A DNA stretch of 64,000 nucleotides from Lysobacteraceae bacterium PS02065 (GTDB lineage Bacteria > Pseudomonadota > Gammaproteobacteria > Xanthomonadales > Rhodanobacteraceae), in assembly GCA_029959555.1 (NCBI GenBank), contig JASCPI010000019.1, positions 19,497-83,496 of the forward strand, given 5' to 3'. How positions within the stretch are numbered: position 1 is the stretch's first letter; every line of letters starts with the position of its first letter. Of this stretch, positions 35,169 to 45,074 are shown piece after piece. The translations under genes and the position numbers were made by a program. The notes under the pieces were generated by a model. The model worked only from the letters and a program-made list of their open reading frames with translations. It was not told where the DNA came from and searched no databases.

Positions 35169-35959
35169 TGGGTCGCGCGACCCTCGGCGTCATCGGGGTG
35201 GCGTTCCTGCTCGGTATCGGCTGGAGCGTGACGCGCCATGAGAACGCATCGCCTCTCCCGATCACCGCCGCCGCGCCGAGTGGTCACGCGGAGGTCGCAC
35301 CGGTGATGGACGACGTCCGATCCGGGCCGCTCCCCACGAAGGATGCGGACACCGCATGGAGGCGCGTGACGTCATCGATCGCCTGCCTCGGCTCTGCTGG
35401 CAGTGGGACCGTCGCGACCTTCGTGGTCGACCGCTCAGCGGGCCCGATGCGTCGCGATCCCGATGCCGAGGGCTCGCCGTGCGAACACGGGCCGTTGCGC
35501 GACTGGCGCACGATCCAGCGCGAACTCGAGCGCGCGGCGCGACTCGGATCCGTCGAGGCGAGGTTCGCGTACGCATCGGATCCGCTGCTTCTCGAGGAAC
35601 GCAGGGCCGCCGACGTCGACGCGTGGGCGAGCTGGCGCGAGCATGCCCCGGGCTACCTCGACGAGGCGATCGCCCGCGGTGACGCCCGTGCAGCCGTCCT
35701 CGTCGCGATCACCCGTGACCCTGCGGCCTGCGACGGCGTCTCCGGCGATCCCCGATGCAGGGGGCGACCGGCCCTCGCCTGGATCCTCGGCCCCGACCCC
35801 GGCGAGGCGTTCGTGCACTACCTCGTCGCACGCACGCTCGGGGACACGTCGCGCCTGGTCGACGAGCGTCTCGTCACGCTGGGAGCGCAGCTCGAACCTG
35901 CCGAAGTGGACGCGGCGCAGGCGCGCGCGCAGGAGATCCTCGGTCGAGCACGGCCGTGA
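35168..35959 (+). CDS. exported Sel1-like protein, unit B copy 2
   Basis: The 263-residue protein is the paralog of B1 (33183). It begins MGRATLGVIGVAFLLGIGWS and has the conserved body RELERAARLGSVEARFAYAS, DVDAWASWREHAPGYLDEAIARGDARAA and FVHYLVARTLGDTSRLVDERLVTLGAQLEP. The middle part carries a cysteine pair (SIACLGS and SPCEHGP) and IDs such as RCRGRPALAWI, and B1 also has two Cys near DARC. The start overlaps the A2 stop by one base. A second A-B pair retained intact suggests that the two proteins act together as a complex. Function unknown. Confidence 0.7.
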   Translation: MGRATLGVIGVAFLLGIGWSVTRHENASPLPITAAAPSGHAEVAPVMDDVRSGPLPTKDADTAWRRVTSSIACLGSAGSGTVATFVVDRSAGPMRRDPDAEGSPCEHGPLRDWRTIQRELERAARLGSVEARFAYASDPLLLEERRAADVDAWASWREHAPGYLDEAIARGDARAAVLVAITRDPAACDGVSGDPRCRGRPALAWILGPDPGEAFVHYLVARTLGDTSRLVDERLVTLGAQLEPAEVDAAQARAQEILGRARP

Positions 35960-36059
35960 TCGGCGGGTGCGACGCCGATGGCCGGCAGCCGACTCCGACC
36001 GCGCCGCGCCTTTCGTGAACTCTGTTCTTCCGGGTGTGACGGGACCGGGTATCCGCCCC

Positions 36060-36920
<861 letters not shown>

Positions 36921-37175
36921 ATGATCGACGCCCGCAACCTCGACGAGCTCGCCCGGCGCCTCGCCGGCCTCGTGCCCGCCAACCTGCGCGAGGCGCGTGA
37001 CGACCTCGCCGCGAACTTCCGCGCCACGCTGCGCAGCGGCCTGCGCGAGCTCGACCTCGTCACGCGCGAGGAATTCGACGTCCAGCGCGCCGTGCTGCTG
37101 CGCACGCGCGAGAAGATCGAAGCCCTCGAACGCCAGGTCGCCGCGCTCGAGGGCGCGGCGCCACCGGCCGGCTGA
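36921..37175 (+). CDS. ubiK: ubiquinone biosynthesis accessory factor UbiK (BMFP domain)
   Basis: The 84-residue protein matches the YqiC/BMFP family in full: NLDELARRLAGLVPANLREARDDLAANFRATLRSGLRELDLVTREEFDVQRAVLLRTREKIEALERQV. It has an N-terminal helix that binds the membrane and a C-terminal coiled coil that trimerises. UbiK supports assembly of the aerobic ubiquinone biosynthesis complex with UbiJ. Gene order ubiK followed by the ComM/YifB gene is a commonly conserved pair in Gammaproteobacteria. A GCTACCATT stretch 30 bases upstream may be its -10. The two downstream genes are probably transcribed with it. Confidence 0.93.
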   Translation: MIDARNLDELARRLAGLVPANLREARDDLAANFRATLRSGLRELDLVTREEFDVQRAVLLRTREKIEALERQVAALEGAAPPAG

Positions 37176-37206
37176 CCCGCCGCGCCATGGACACGGACGT
37201 CCATCG

Positions 37207-38706
37207 ATGAGCCTCGCGGTCGTCTACAGCCGCGCCCAGGAAGGCGTGGCCGCACCGCTCGTGACCTGCGAAGTGCATCTCTCGGGCGGCCTGCCCGGCA
37301 CCTCGATCGTCGGCCTGCCCGAAACCGCCGTGCGCGAGGCGCGCGACCGCGTGCGCGCGGCCATCCTCAACACCGCGTTCGAGTATCCGCAGCGCAAGGT
37401 GACGGTGAATCTCGGTCCAGCCGACCTTCCCAAGGACGGCGGCCGCTTCGACCTGCCGATCGCGCTCGGCATCCTCGCCGCCAACGGCGGCCTGCCGCGC
37501 GAGGCGCTCGAGCAGCGCGAATTCCTCGGCGAACTCGCCCTGTCGGGCGAGCTGCGGCCCGTGCACGGCGTGTTGCCGGCGGTCGTGCGCGCGACGCGGG
37601 CCGGACGCTCGGTGGTTGTGCCGCGCGCCAACGCGGCCGAGGCCGCGCTCGTCGCCGACGCCGACGTACGCAGCGCGGACAACCTGCTCGAGGTCTGCGC
37701 CCACCTGTGCGGGCGCATCGAACTGCCGCGCGCCGAACCCATGCCGGCCACGCCGATGCCCGCGGGCGAACCCGATCTCGCCGAAGTGCGCGGCCAGGCG
37801 CATGCGCGGCGCGCGCTCGAGATCGCCGCGGCCGGCGCGCACAACCTGTTGTTCGTCGGACCGCCCGGCACCGGCAAGACCATGCTCGCCTCGCGCCTGC
37901 CGGGCATCCTGCCGCCACTCGCAGAACACGAAGCGCTCGAACTCGCGACCGTGCGATCGGTCGCCGGCCTCGGCAACGAGGCGCACGAATGGACGCGCCG
38001 CGCGTTCCGTGCCCCGCACCACACGGCATCGGCGGTCGCACTCGTCGGTGGCGGTTCGGTACCGCGCCCCGGCGAGGTCTCGCTGGCCCACCACGGCGTG
38101 CTGTTCCTCGACGAGCTGCCCGAGTTCGACCGACGTGTGCTCGAGGTGCTGCGCGAACCGATCGAATCGGGGCGCATCCTGATCTCGCGCGCAGCGCGTC
38201 ATGCCGAGTTTCCGGCGCGTTTCCAGCTCGTCGCGGCGATGAATCCCTGCCCGTGCGGGTACTCGGGCGACGCGGAAGGCCGCTGCCGCTGCACGCCCGA
38301 CCAGGTCGCGCGCTACCGCGGGCGCATCTCGGGGCCGTTGCTCGACCGCATCGACCTCAAGCTCGAGGTGCCGCGCGTGGATCCGGTCGAACTGCGCACG
38401 AGTGCCGCGGGGGAATCCTCGGCGACCGTGAGGGAACGCGTGAGCGCCGCGCGGGAACGTGCACTCGCACGCGCCGGCAAGCCCAACGCCTGGCTCGGCA
38501 ACCGCGAGACCGAGCGCGACGGCGTGCTCGAGGCGTCCGAGCAGGCCTTCCTCGACCGCGCGATCGAACGCCTGCGCCTGTCCGCGCGCGCCTACCATCG
38601 CGTACTGCGCGTCGCGCGGACGATCGCCGACCTCTCCGCGAGCACGCGCATCGAGGCCGTGCACCTGTCCGAAGCGATCCAGTATCGCCGCCTCGATCCA
38701 TCGTGA
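37207..38706 (+). CDS. comM: YifB/ComM family Mg-chelatase-like ATPase
   Basis: The 499-residue AAA+ protein starts at ATG 37207 (MSLAVVYSRA), 31 bases after ubiK, because the frame upstream of it shows no family match. N-terminal domain: LPGTSIVGLPETAVREARDRVRAAI. ATPase core: Walker A FVGPPGTGKT (about 218-227), Walker B GVLFLDELPEF (about 299-309), and a zinc-like AAMNPCPCGYSGDAEGRCRC. The C-terminal Mg_chelatase domain includes YHRVLRVARTIADLS. ComM is a helicase that drives branch migration during natural transformation in Vibrio and other bacteria. Whether this organism is competent is not shown by the window. Confidence 0.93.
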   Translation: MSLAVVYSRAQEGVAAPLVTCEVHLSGGLPGTSIVGLPETAVREARDRVRAAILNTAFEYPQRKVTVNLGPADLPKDGGRFDLPIALGILAANGGLPREALEQREFLGELALSGELRPVHGVLPAVVRATRAGRSVVVPRANAAEAALVADADVRSADNLLEVCAHLCGRIELPRAEPMPATPMPAGEPDLAEVRGQAHARRALEIAAAGAHNLLFVGPPGTGKTMLASRLPGILPPLAEHEALELATVRSVAGLGNEAHEWTRRAFRAPHHTASAVALVGGGSVPRPGEVSLAHHGVLFLDELPEFDRRVLEVLREPIESGRILISRAARHAEFPARFQLVAAMNPCPCGYSGDAEGRCRCTPDQVARYRGRISGPLLDRIDLKLEVPRVDPVELRTSAAGESSATVRERVSAARERALARAGKPNAWLGNRETERDGVLEASEQAFLDRAIERLRLSARAYHRVLRVARTIADLSASTRIEAVHLSEAIQYRRLDPS

Positions 38707-38724
38707 ACGCGCGCGGCGCGGCGC

Positions 38725-38730
38725 TACAAT
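38725..38730 (+). promoter_or_regulatory. candidate -10 box (TACAAT) of the xdhC-type gene
   Basis: TACAAT in GCGCTACAATGCC (38725-38730) is a five-of-six match to the consensus and lies 27 bases before the TTG start at 38758. A similar GCTACCAT stretch precedes ubiK. No good -35 was found in the GC-rich upstream bases. Confidence 0.5.
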
Positions 38731-38757
38731 GCCGGCCCGCCGCCTGCCCGTGCGCCC

Positions 38758-39804
38758 TTGTCCTCGACCGCCGCCCCGTCTCCGATCTCCGTCTACGGGG
38801 CGACTCGCCGCCTCGTCGAGCATGCCGTCGAGCTCGGCGGCAAGGGGATCGACTGCGCGCTCGCGATGATCGTCGACACCTCCGGCGCGTGCTATCGCGG
38901 GCGCGGCGCGATGGCGCTTCTCGATGCCGAGGGCGTGCGCGAAGGGGCGCTGACCCCGGACCTGCAGCAGGCCGCCCTGCTCACGGCTGCGCGCGACGTG
39001 CTCGCGAACGGGCGCGCGATCGAACTGCCGCTGGTCGCCGCGACGGCGAGCCGGACACTCGAAGCGAGCGGGCGCGCCGCGCTCGCGAGCGCACGCACGT
39101 TCGTGCTGCGCCTGCCCGCCGACGGCTCCCCGCTGCGGGAAGCGCTCGCGACGGCGGCCGAGGCGAGTGCCTGGTTGCGCCTGCGACTCGACACCGGTGC
39201 CGACGATGCCGGCCGCACCGGACTCGGTCGCGGCGAGGCGCGCATCGGTTCGCGCATGTTCGCGTTCGATGCGCGCGGCGATGCCCTCGCCGTGTCGATG
39301 CCGTTCACGCGCCATGTCGGCCTCGCGCTCGCGCCGCCACCGCGTCTGCTGCTCACCGGTGCCGCACCCGAGACCGCGACGCTTGCGCGCCTCGCGCGCC
39401 TGCTCGGCTGGTACGTCGACCTCGTCGAGCACCGCGTCGAAAGCCTGCCCGAGGCCATCACACGCCACGTCGATCGCGTCCACCCGATCGTGCCCGAAGC
39501 CTTGCCACGCCTGCTCAGCGAGCGCCACTTCGATGCGACGGTCGCCTGCAGCCACGATTTCGCGATCGACCTGCAGCACCTGCGCCATCTCGCCGGCGCC
39601 GGCATCGGCTACGTCGGCCTGCTCGGCTCGCCGGACCTGCGCGACGCGATGCTGTCGGAGCTCGGCGACATCGTCGCGACCCAGCTCGAACCGCGCCTGT
39701 ACGCACCGGCCGGCTTGCGCTTGGGTGGCGAAGGACCCGAGGCGACCGCGCTCGCGATCATCGCGCAGCTGCAGCACTACCTCGCCTATGACGCGCTCGC
39801 CTGA
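38758..39804 (+). CDS. XdhC/CoxF-family molybdoenzyme maturation factor
   Basis: The 348-residue protein begins at a TTG (38758) following a plausible promoter. The C-terminal half is the XdhC Rossmann domain: PRLLLTGAAPETATLARLARLLGWYVDLVEHR, then HLAGAGIGYVGLLGS and the diagnostic YAPAGLRLGGEGPEATALAIIAQL. The N-terminal ~170 residues contain the XdhC/CoxI domain. XdhC inserts or sulphurates the molybdenum cofactor in xanthine dehydrogenase-type enzymes. It overlaps the next gene by 17 bases, so both are made together. No xanthine-dehydrogenase subunit is nearby, so the client enzyme is elsewhere. Confidence 0.85.
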   Translation: MSSTAAPSPISVYGATRRLVEHAVELGGKGIDCALAMIVDTSGACYRGRGAMALLDAEGVREGALTPDLQQAALLTAARDVLANGRAIELPLVAATASRTLEASGRAALASARTFVLRLPADGSPLREALATAAEASAWLRLRLDTGADDAGRTGLGRGEARIGSRMFAFDARGDALAVSMPFTRHVGLALAPPPRLLLTGAAPETATLARLARLLGWYVDLVEHRVESLPEAITRHVDRVHPIVPEALPRLLSERHFDATVACSHDFAIDLQHLRHLAGAGIGYVGLLGSPDLRDAMLSELGDIVATQLEPRLYAPAGLRLGGEGPEATALAIIAQLQHYLAYDALA

Positions 39805-40399
39805 CGACGACGCGCCGCGGCACGGCGTGATCGTGCTCGCGGCGGGATCCTCGTCGCGCCTCGGCCGACCGAAACAGCTCGTCACGGTCGAGGGCGAACC
39901 GCTCGTGCGTCGCGCCGTGCGCTTCGCGCTCGCGACCTCACCCCTGGATGCCGTCGTCGTGACCGGCGCACACGTGGAAGGCCTCGACCAGGCGCTGCAC
40001 GGGCTCGCCGTGCGCCACGTGCGCTGCGGCGACCACGCACAAGGGATGTCGGCTTCGCTGCGCACCGGCCTCGCCGCGCTCGCGCCGGGCTGCGAAGCCG
40101 CACTCGTCGTGCTTACCGACCAGCCCGCGCTCGATGCGGCCCACCTCGCCGCACTCGTCTCGGCGTGGCGGCTCGCACCGGTGCACGCGGCGGCCAGCGG
40201 CTACGCCGACACGCTCGGCGTGCCGGCCGTGCTGCCGCGTGCATGGTTCACCGACGTTGCCACGCTGCAAGGCGACCGTGGCGCGCGCGATCTGCTGCGG
40301 GCGCGCCGTGCGGAGGTCGAGATCGTCGCGGCGCCTGCGCTCGCTGCGGATCTCGACACGATGGGCGATCTCGCGCACTGGGGTGGCCACGCGGACTAG
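39788..40399 (+). CDS. MocA-like molybdopterin cytidylyl/nucleotidyltransferase
   Basis: The 203-residue protein starts at the ATG at 39788 inside the xdhC end (17-base overlap). It shows the nucleotidyltransferase signature VIVLAAGSSSRLGRPKQLVTVEGEPLVRRA and the VVLTDQPALDAAHLAALV segment (Asp binding Mg). The C-terminus has GDRGARDLLRARRAEV and DLDTMGDLA. MocA attaches CMP to molybdopterin to make MCD for xanthine dehydrogenase-like enzymes; the neighbouring XdhC supports this. MobA (GMP) is a less likely alternative because MobA usually stands with mobB or moe genes. Length is typical. Confidence 0.88.
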   Translation: MTRSPDDDAPRHGVIVLAAGSSSRLGRPKQLVTVEGEPLVRRAVRFALATSPLDAVVVTGAHVEGLDQALHGLAVRHVRCGDHAQGMSASLRTGLAALAPGCEAALVVLTDQPALDAAHLAALVSAWRLAPVHAAASGYADTLGVPAVLPRAWFTDVATLQGDRGARDLLRARRAEVEIVAAPALAADLDTMGDLAHWGGHAD

Positions 40400-40458
40400 C
40401 CACTCACGGGGTGTGCTGCGGGCAGGCCATCACGGCCGTCCAGGTATCGACGTCGGAC

Positions 40459-40553
40459 GATGGCGGAATCCGCTGCGCGGGTTCCTCCCTACGAAAGCGG
40501 CGGCGCGTCGGCATCACGGGTAGGGCGGAACCGCCGCAGGCGATTCCGCCGTG
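40459..40553. repeat. second palindromic repeat family, second copy
   Basis: GATGGCGGAATCCGCTGCG...TTCCTCCCTAC pairs with GTAGGGCGGAACCGCCGCA...GATTCCGCCGTG, as at 25129-25217. The arms are about 35 bases each and separated by about 30 bases. It separates the MocA gene from the convergent dehydrogenase gene and could form a terminator-like hairpin for both. Confidence 0.65.
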
Positions 40554-40593
40554 CAAGGGTGCCGCCGGCACGACGGCCGACGCGGCCTTCGTC

Positions 40594-41775
40594 TCAGCCC
40601 GTCCCGCCATGCGGCCACACGCTGCACAACGGATCGAACTCGACTTCGGTGACCATCTCGCCGCGCCAGCCGAAGCCGCACACGGCGACGACACCCTCGA
40701 GCATCGGGTCGAGGCCGAACGTCGCCTCGATGTCACGTTCGTTGACGGCAGCCGTGATGAACGCGGCGAGACCTCGTTCGGCCGCGGCGAGGTACATCGC
40801 CTGCGAGAGATGCCCGGCATCGAGGATGACCGCGCGCCAGGCCTTGGCGTGGTTGCGGTACTTCCAGAACGTGCGACGGAAGCGGCTCGCGAGCACGACG
40901 ACGACGTGCGCATCCATGAAATGACGCTGGCCCGCGACGAGTCGCAACGCGAGGGACGCCGTCTCGTCGGCCGGTACGGCGCCGAGCGGCTCGAGGGCGT
41001 GGTCGACCGGGTGATAGTGGTACAGGCCGGGCGCGACGCCGTCGACGTTCTGCACGAGCAGGTAGGCTTCGGTCGGATGCAGGCCGCCGGCCGACGGCAC
41101 CGCGCGCTTCATCACCGCGATGCCGGGCTGCTCGCTCACGGCGCGCGCACCGAACGCGCGGAACAGGGTCGCTTCGAGGTCGGCACGCGACAGCGGACGG
41201 GAACGGTCGTAGTTGCGGCAGGTGACACGCTGGCGGATCAGGGCTTCGAGAGGCGTGTCCCCGGGGCGTTCGAGCGCGATGCGATCCGCGGCCTCGACGC
41301 GTTCGCGCACGAGCGACTCGGGCGGGCCGAGGCGCTGCAGGAACGGCCGGTCGGTCTCGCGGCCGAAGCGACGCTCGGCTTCGAGCGTGTCGACATCGCC
41401 CCAGCGCGTATGGCGGTGCGTCGTCGCGGCGATGCCGCGCCAGTGGCTAGCGCGCACGTCGTCGTCGCGCCGGCGCACATCGCCATGCGCCTCGTCGTCG
41501 CCGACGAGCAGCCCCTTCGCGAGCAATCCGTCGATCAGGCCGCGATCGTGGCGCGCGACGAGCTCGTCGAACGGCGTCCACTGCTCGACCGGCACCTCGC
41601 CGAGCAGCGCGACCTCGGCCGCGTCGAGCACGAACTCGTCGTCGAGATGCGCCGCGAGTGCAACCCACTCGCGCACACCGTCCAGCCCGGTACCTCCCTG
41701 CAGCAGCCTGGCGAGATCGAAAGCGAGACGCTCGCGCGGTTCGACGACGACGGCGGCGCAACGACGGACCTGCAT
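40594..41775 (-). CDS. SagB-like peptide maturation dehydrogenase (RiPP system)
   Basis: The 393-residue protein has a divergent N-terminal half with a helical domain and the nitroreductase-like SagB domain in the C-terminal half: LEALIRQRVTCRNYDRSRPLSRADLEATLFRAFGARA (FMN-binding Arg), then VMKRAVPSAGGLHPTEAYLLVQNV, PGLYHYHPVDHALEPLG, and the C-terminal AMYLAAAERGLAAFITAAVNERDIEATFG. SagB-type enzymes oxidise azolines to azoles in thiazole/oxazole-modified peptides. I recall this branch as 'putative peptide maturation dehydrogenase' accompanied by NHLP-related peptides and cyclases. It is divergent from the precursor gene at 41933 with 157 bases between them, and a TAGGCT box (41806-41811) lies 30 bases upstream. 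No YcaO cyclodehydratase is present. Confidence 0.8.
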   Translation of the reverse strand: MQVRRCAAVVVEPRERLAFDLARLLQGGTGLDGVREWVALAAHLDDEFVLDAAEVALLGEVPVEQWTPFDELVARHDRGLIDGLLAKGLLVGDDEAHGDVRRRDDDVRASHWRGIAATTHRHTRWGDVDTLEAERRFGRETDRPFLQRLGPPESLVRERVEAADRIALERPGDTPLEALIRQRVTCRNYDRSRPLSRADLEATLFRAFGARAVSEQPGIAVMKRAVPSAGGLHPTEAYLLVQNVDGVAPGLYHYHPVDHALEPLGAVPADETASLALRLVAGQRHFMDAHVVVVLASRFRRTFWKYRNHAKAWRAVILDAGHLSQAMYLAAAERGLAAFITAAVNERDIEATFGLDPMLEGVVAVCGFGWRGEMVTEVEFDPLCSVWPHGGTG

Positions 41776-41932
41776 GGGCTGGCTTTCCGGTGATGGAGTT
41801 CTGCTAGCCTACGTAGCGCCGAAGGGGGGCGGCAAGTCGCTGCGGCATCGTGGCCGGGCACTCCCCTGTGAACACCAGCGCCCATCGCGTCGTCGACGGA
41901 CGACGCGCTCCATCACTTCCAGGGGAGTCATC

Positions 41933-42235
41933 ATGAGCACCACTCGCCTTCCTCGCGAGCACGAACTCCAGTTGCTGCACAAACTGTCCACCGATGACGA
42001 CTACAGGGCCCAGTTCGCGAGCGACCCCGTCCAGTCGCTGCGCGACATCGGCGTGAGCGACGAGCATCTGGCTTCCGCCGGGCTTTCGACGCTGCAGCCC
42101 GGGGAGCTCGCGGACAAGTCGACCATCGCGGCAACGCATGCGCAGCTCGATGCCGGAGCGGTCACCGATACCTGCTGCATGGTGTTCCCGTTCCTGCGCC
42201 TCGACTACGGTACCGGCGGCGGATCCGCGGACTGA
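41933..42235 (+). CDS. NHLP-related modified peptide precursor 1 (100 aa)
   Basis: The 100-residue peptide starts at ATG 41933 with an AGGGGAG ribosome-binding site. Residues 10-45 resemble the nitrile-hydratase-like leader: LQLLHKLSTDDDYRAQFASDP and LRDIGVSDEHL (DIG at 38-40). The second half (residues 55-100) is the putative core. It contains a vicinal CC at 81-82 followed by MVFPFLRLDYGTGGGSAD, with hydrophobic and glycine residues. No other cysteines exist. Its 3' end overlaps the stop of the convergent cyclase 1 gene by 31 bases. The family name I recall is 'putative modified peptide'. Modification chemistry is unknown. Confidence 0.8.
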   Translation: MSTTRLPREHELQLLHKLSTDDDYRAQFASDPVQSLRDIGVSDEHLASAGLSTLQPGELADKSTIAATHAQLDAGAVTDTCCMVFPFLRLDYGTGGGSAD

Positions 42236-44853
42236 AGTGCTTCGACGCGACGGCGCAGCACAGGATCATCGGCGTACTTCGGCCATGCCGCACGAAACGC
42301 GTCGAGGGCGGTTTTAATGCGCGCCGTATGGCCTGCCTCGCGGGACAGCTCCGCTTCCCTGAGGAATGCGAGCGTCGACTGCTCGACGTTCGAAACCGTC
42401 AACGCCGAAGGCGGTTCGGCATAGGCTCGCCCGCGATGCGTGGCGAGCCACTGCACTTCCTTGAGTGCCTCGTTCGGACGGCCTGCGGCCGCATACGCGT
42501 CCGCCAGGGCGATGTGGGTGACGTAGAGCTCGCTCGCATCGAGCAGCCGCTCCAGGGCGAGCACGGCGTCGGGGGCATGGCCCGCCGCGAGCGTCGCCCG
42601 CGCGCGGGCGACGGCGCGCATCTTGCGGGGAAGAATGGCGCCCTCGGCATCGTCCGAAGGTAGCGCCGCCAATGCTTCGGCCGCCGCCGCGGGAGCGCCG
42701 TCCCGGGAGGCGAGGTAGGCGAGGATCGCGAGATTCATCTCGATCGACGCCTTGTCGACGTCGTTCGCGGTGGATCGCAGTCGGATGCCCTGCTTCACGG
42801 CCGCCGCCAAGACCTCCCGATGCGCGGTCGCGTCGTCGCCGTCGAGGCTGAGGCCGACGACCTCGTAGAAGAGCGACAAGCCGTGCCCGGGCGGAAGTGC
42901 CGCGCGCGCGTCGGCGATGACCTTGCGTGCATCGCCGCGACGTTCGGCATCGACGCGGAACGCCGCCTCGAACAGGTTGCGCGTGAGGTTGGCGACCGGA
43001 TTCGCCGTCGCCGCATCGAGCGGCGAGCGCGCGAGCGTGGTGCGTGCGAGCTCGAGCTTGCGCTCCGCAGCGTAGCTCGCCGAGTGGTACTCGGTTCGGA
43101 CGAAACCCATCGATTCGCCGCTCGTGAAGGACTGGCGTGCCTTCTCGAACTCGCCGCGGCCGGTGCGAAGAATGCCCACGAGATGCAGCGACGGTGTCGG
43201 ATTGGGATTGCGGTTCGACGCACCGATCTCGGCGATGCCGAGCGTCTTGTCGTCGAAACGGTTGGCATCCTTCCAGCTCACGTACGCGTAACCGCCGCTT
43301 CCGGCGAAATAATCGGGATACGACTCCGCGAGAACGGCCCATTTCGGAAGCGCGGCATCGGGAGACTTCAAGGTCAGGATCATGACGTCCGCGTACATCG
43401 CATCACGGATCGAAAGGCGGGTGCGGTCGGCAATCGCGGCTTCGAACGCCTGCAAGGCATCCCGTGCGCGGCCGGCGCTGATATAGACCGCGCCGATGCG
43501 GATCCACGCCGACAGGAACTGGGGATCGATCTTCAATGCCTGCTGGTGGAACTCGAGCGAGTTGTCGAACTCGCCCTTGACGTAGCTGCGCATGCCGAGC
43601 GAGTACGCACGCAAGGCATCGAGGTTGCTCGTCGTCACCTGCTGGAGCGGCTGAGAATCCTGGCTCACCGTGGCCAGCGCCTCGCCGAGCCGCACGCGCA
43701 GGCGCTGGTTGACGAGATCGAGCGAGGTCAGCACCGACTCCGCGCCGACACCGTCGGCCGACTCGGAATACACGGTCGTCTGCGTGTGCGGATCGATCAC
43801 CTCGGCGGTGATGCGCACGCGGCCGCCGACTTCGGCGACCGTCGGCAGGATCAGCGCCTTGACGCCGTCGCGGATCGCGATCTCCGAGCCGATCGCGCGG
43901 TCGATGCGCGTCTTGTCCGGATCGCGCTCCATGCGCTTGACCGTGTCGCGCACCTTGAGGTCGGGCAGCACGTTGACGTAACGTGACTGTTCGAGCGCGA
44001 TGCGCAGCGCGCTCTCGAGCGCCTCGTCGAACACGGTTTCGCCGGTCAGGTTGTTGAGGTTGCCGACGACCACCCAGTCGCGGTTCGCGAACGCGATCGC
44101 CGGCGCGGGTTTCAGGAACGTGTACAGCGGGATCGCGACGAGCAACGCGAGCACGAGCGCCTCGATCACGACCGTGGCCGGCCGGCGCCAGAACGGGATC
44201 TCGCGATGCGCCTTGCCCGACCATGGCGGCGCCTTGAGCGGCGCGGTGCCTTCCTCGCCGACCTCGAACACCGGGATCGGATCCGGAATGCCCTTGAAGC
44301 GGTAACGGCCGTAGGTGCGCCAGCGCACGCGCTCGAGCTGCACGCCGAGTTCGCCCTGTGCGCGGTGCGCGAGCGCGTAGGCGATGTTCGACAGCAGCAC
44401 CTGGCCCGGCAGCGCGAGGTTCATCAGGCGCGACGCGATCGGCTTGACGAGGCCTTCGACCTCGATCGGCTTGGCACCCTTGGCGATGTCCTCGGGCGTG
44501 TTGTCCCAGACCACGACATCGCCGACGTGGATGCCCACGCGCGCCGCCAGCGACGACTGTTCTGCCGCGTTGAGCTGGCGCAGGCCGCGCTGGTAGTCCA
44601 GCGCGAACGCGACCGCCTGGATCGGGCGGTCGAACATCATCAGGAAGCCATCGGTCTTGTCGATCTCGCGGCCGCCGTGGCGATCGGCCACCGTGCGCGC
44701 CATGCGGTCGTGCTTGCGGATCAGTTCCGCCGCCGCGCGATCGCCGAGCTTCTCGACCAGCGCCGTCGAGCCGACGAGGTCGCACAGCAGCAGCGTACGC
44801 AGCAGCGCGCTGGTGCCGGCCTCGGTTTCGACAGGGGCGGGTGACGCGCTCAC
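42205..44853 (-). CDS. peptide modification system cyclase 1 (class III cyclase-TPR protein)
   Basis: 882 residues, from GTG 44853 (AAGGA ribosome-binding site, conserved in all three copies; the ATG 21 bases upstream is an alternative). Domain order: class III nucleotidyl cyclase (about 18-200; metal Asp25 in LCDLVGST and Asp68 in DKTDGFLMMF, 43 residues apart as in known cyclases; then LVKPIASRLMNLALPGQVLLS, where the usual VNxAAR asparagine seems missing), one membrane segment (about 226-246), a ~110-residue TolB-like domain (DWVVVGNLNNLTGETVFDEALESALRIAL) and about eight TPR-like helices. Convergent with precursor 1 and overlapping its end. I recall this family as the 'putative peptide modification system cyclase', always near NHLP peptides. 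Whether it makes cNMP or acts on the peptide is not known. Confidence 0.8.
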   Translation of the reverse strand: MSASPAPVETEAGTSALLRTLLLCDLVGSTALVEKLGDRAAAELIRKHDRMARTVADRHGGREIDKTDGFLMMFDRPIQAVAFALDYQRGLRQLNAAEQSSLAARVGIHVGDVVVWDNTPEDIAKGAKPIEVEGLVKPIASRLMNLALPGQVLLSNIAYALAHRAQGELGVQLERVRWRTYGRYRFKGIPDPIPVFEVGEEGTAPLKAPPWSGKAHREIPFWRRPATVVIEALVLALLVAIPLYTFLKPAPAIAFANRDWVVVGNLNNLTGETVFDEALESALRIALEQSRYVNVLPDLKVRDTVKRMERDPDKTRIDRAIGSEIAIRDGVKALILPTVAEVGGRVRITAEVIDPHTQTTVYSESADGVGAESVLTSLDLVNQRLRVRLGEALATVSQDSQPLQQVTTSNLDALRAYSLGMRSYVKGEFDNSLEFHQQALKIDPQFLSAWIRIGAVYISAGRARDALQAFEAAIADRTRLSIRDAMYADVMILTLKSPDAALPKWAVLAESYPDYFAGSGGYAYVSWKDANRFDDKTLGIAEIGASNRNPNPTPSLHLVGILRTGRGEFEKARQSFTSGESMGFVRTEYHSASYAAERKLELARTTLARSPLDAATANPVANLTRNLFEAAFRVDAERRGDARKVIADARAALPPGHGLSLFYEVVGLSLDGDDATAHREVLAAAVKQGIRLRSTANDVDKASIEMNLAILAYLASRDGAPAAAAEALAALPSDDAEGAILPRKMRAVARARATLAAGHAPDAVLALERLLDASELYVTHIALADAYAAAGRPNEALKEVQWLATHRGRAYAEPPSALTVSNVEQSTLAFLREAELSREAGHTARIKTALDAFRAAWPKYADDPVLRRRVEALQSADPPPVP

Positions 44854-45074
44854 GACGGGCGAATCCTTCGACATGTCCGACACAACATTTTGCATTGTGC
44901 GCCGTCGCGCGACGTGACGCCAATGTGCGGCAAAAACGCCGCGGATCCGGCCCCGGCGCGACATCGACATTGGCACAGCGGACGCTAGACTTCCATTCGC
45001 CCCGGTACATCGTCCGGAGGGGCGTCTCGCATCGGGGCGGTCGGACGATGCCAGGGCGTACAGGGGACCACGCC

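Noticed and set aside
37060..40065. 1001-codon minus-strand frame
   Set aside because: It is a shadow across ComM, XdhC and MocA, which all have intact motifs on the plus strand.
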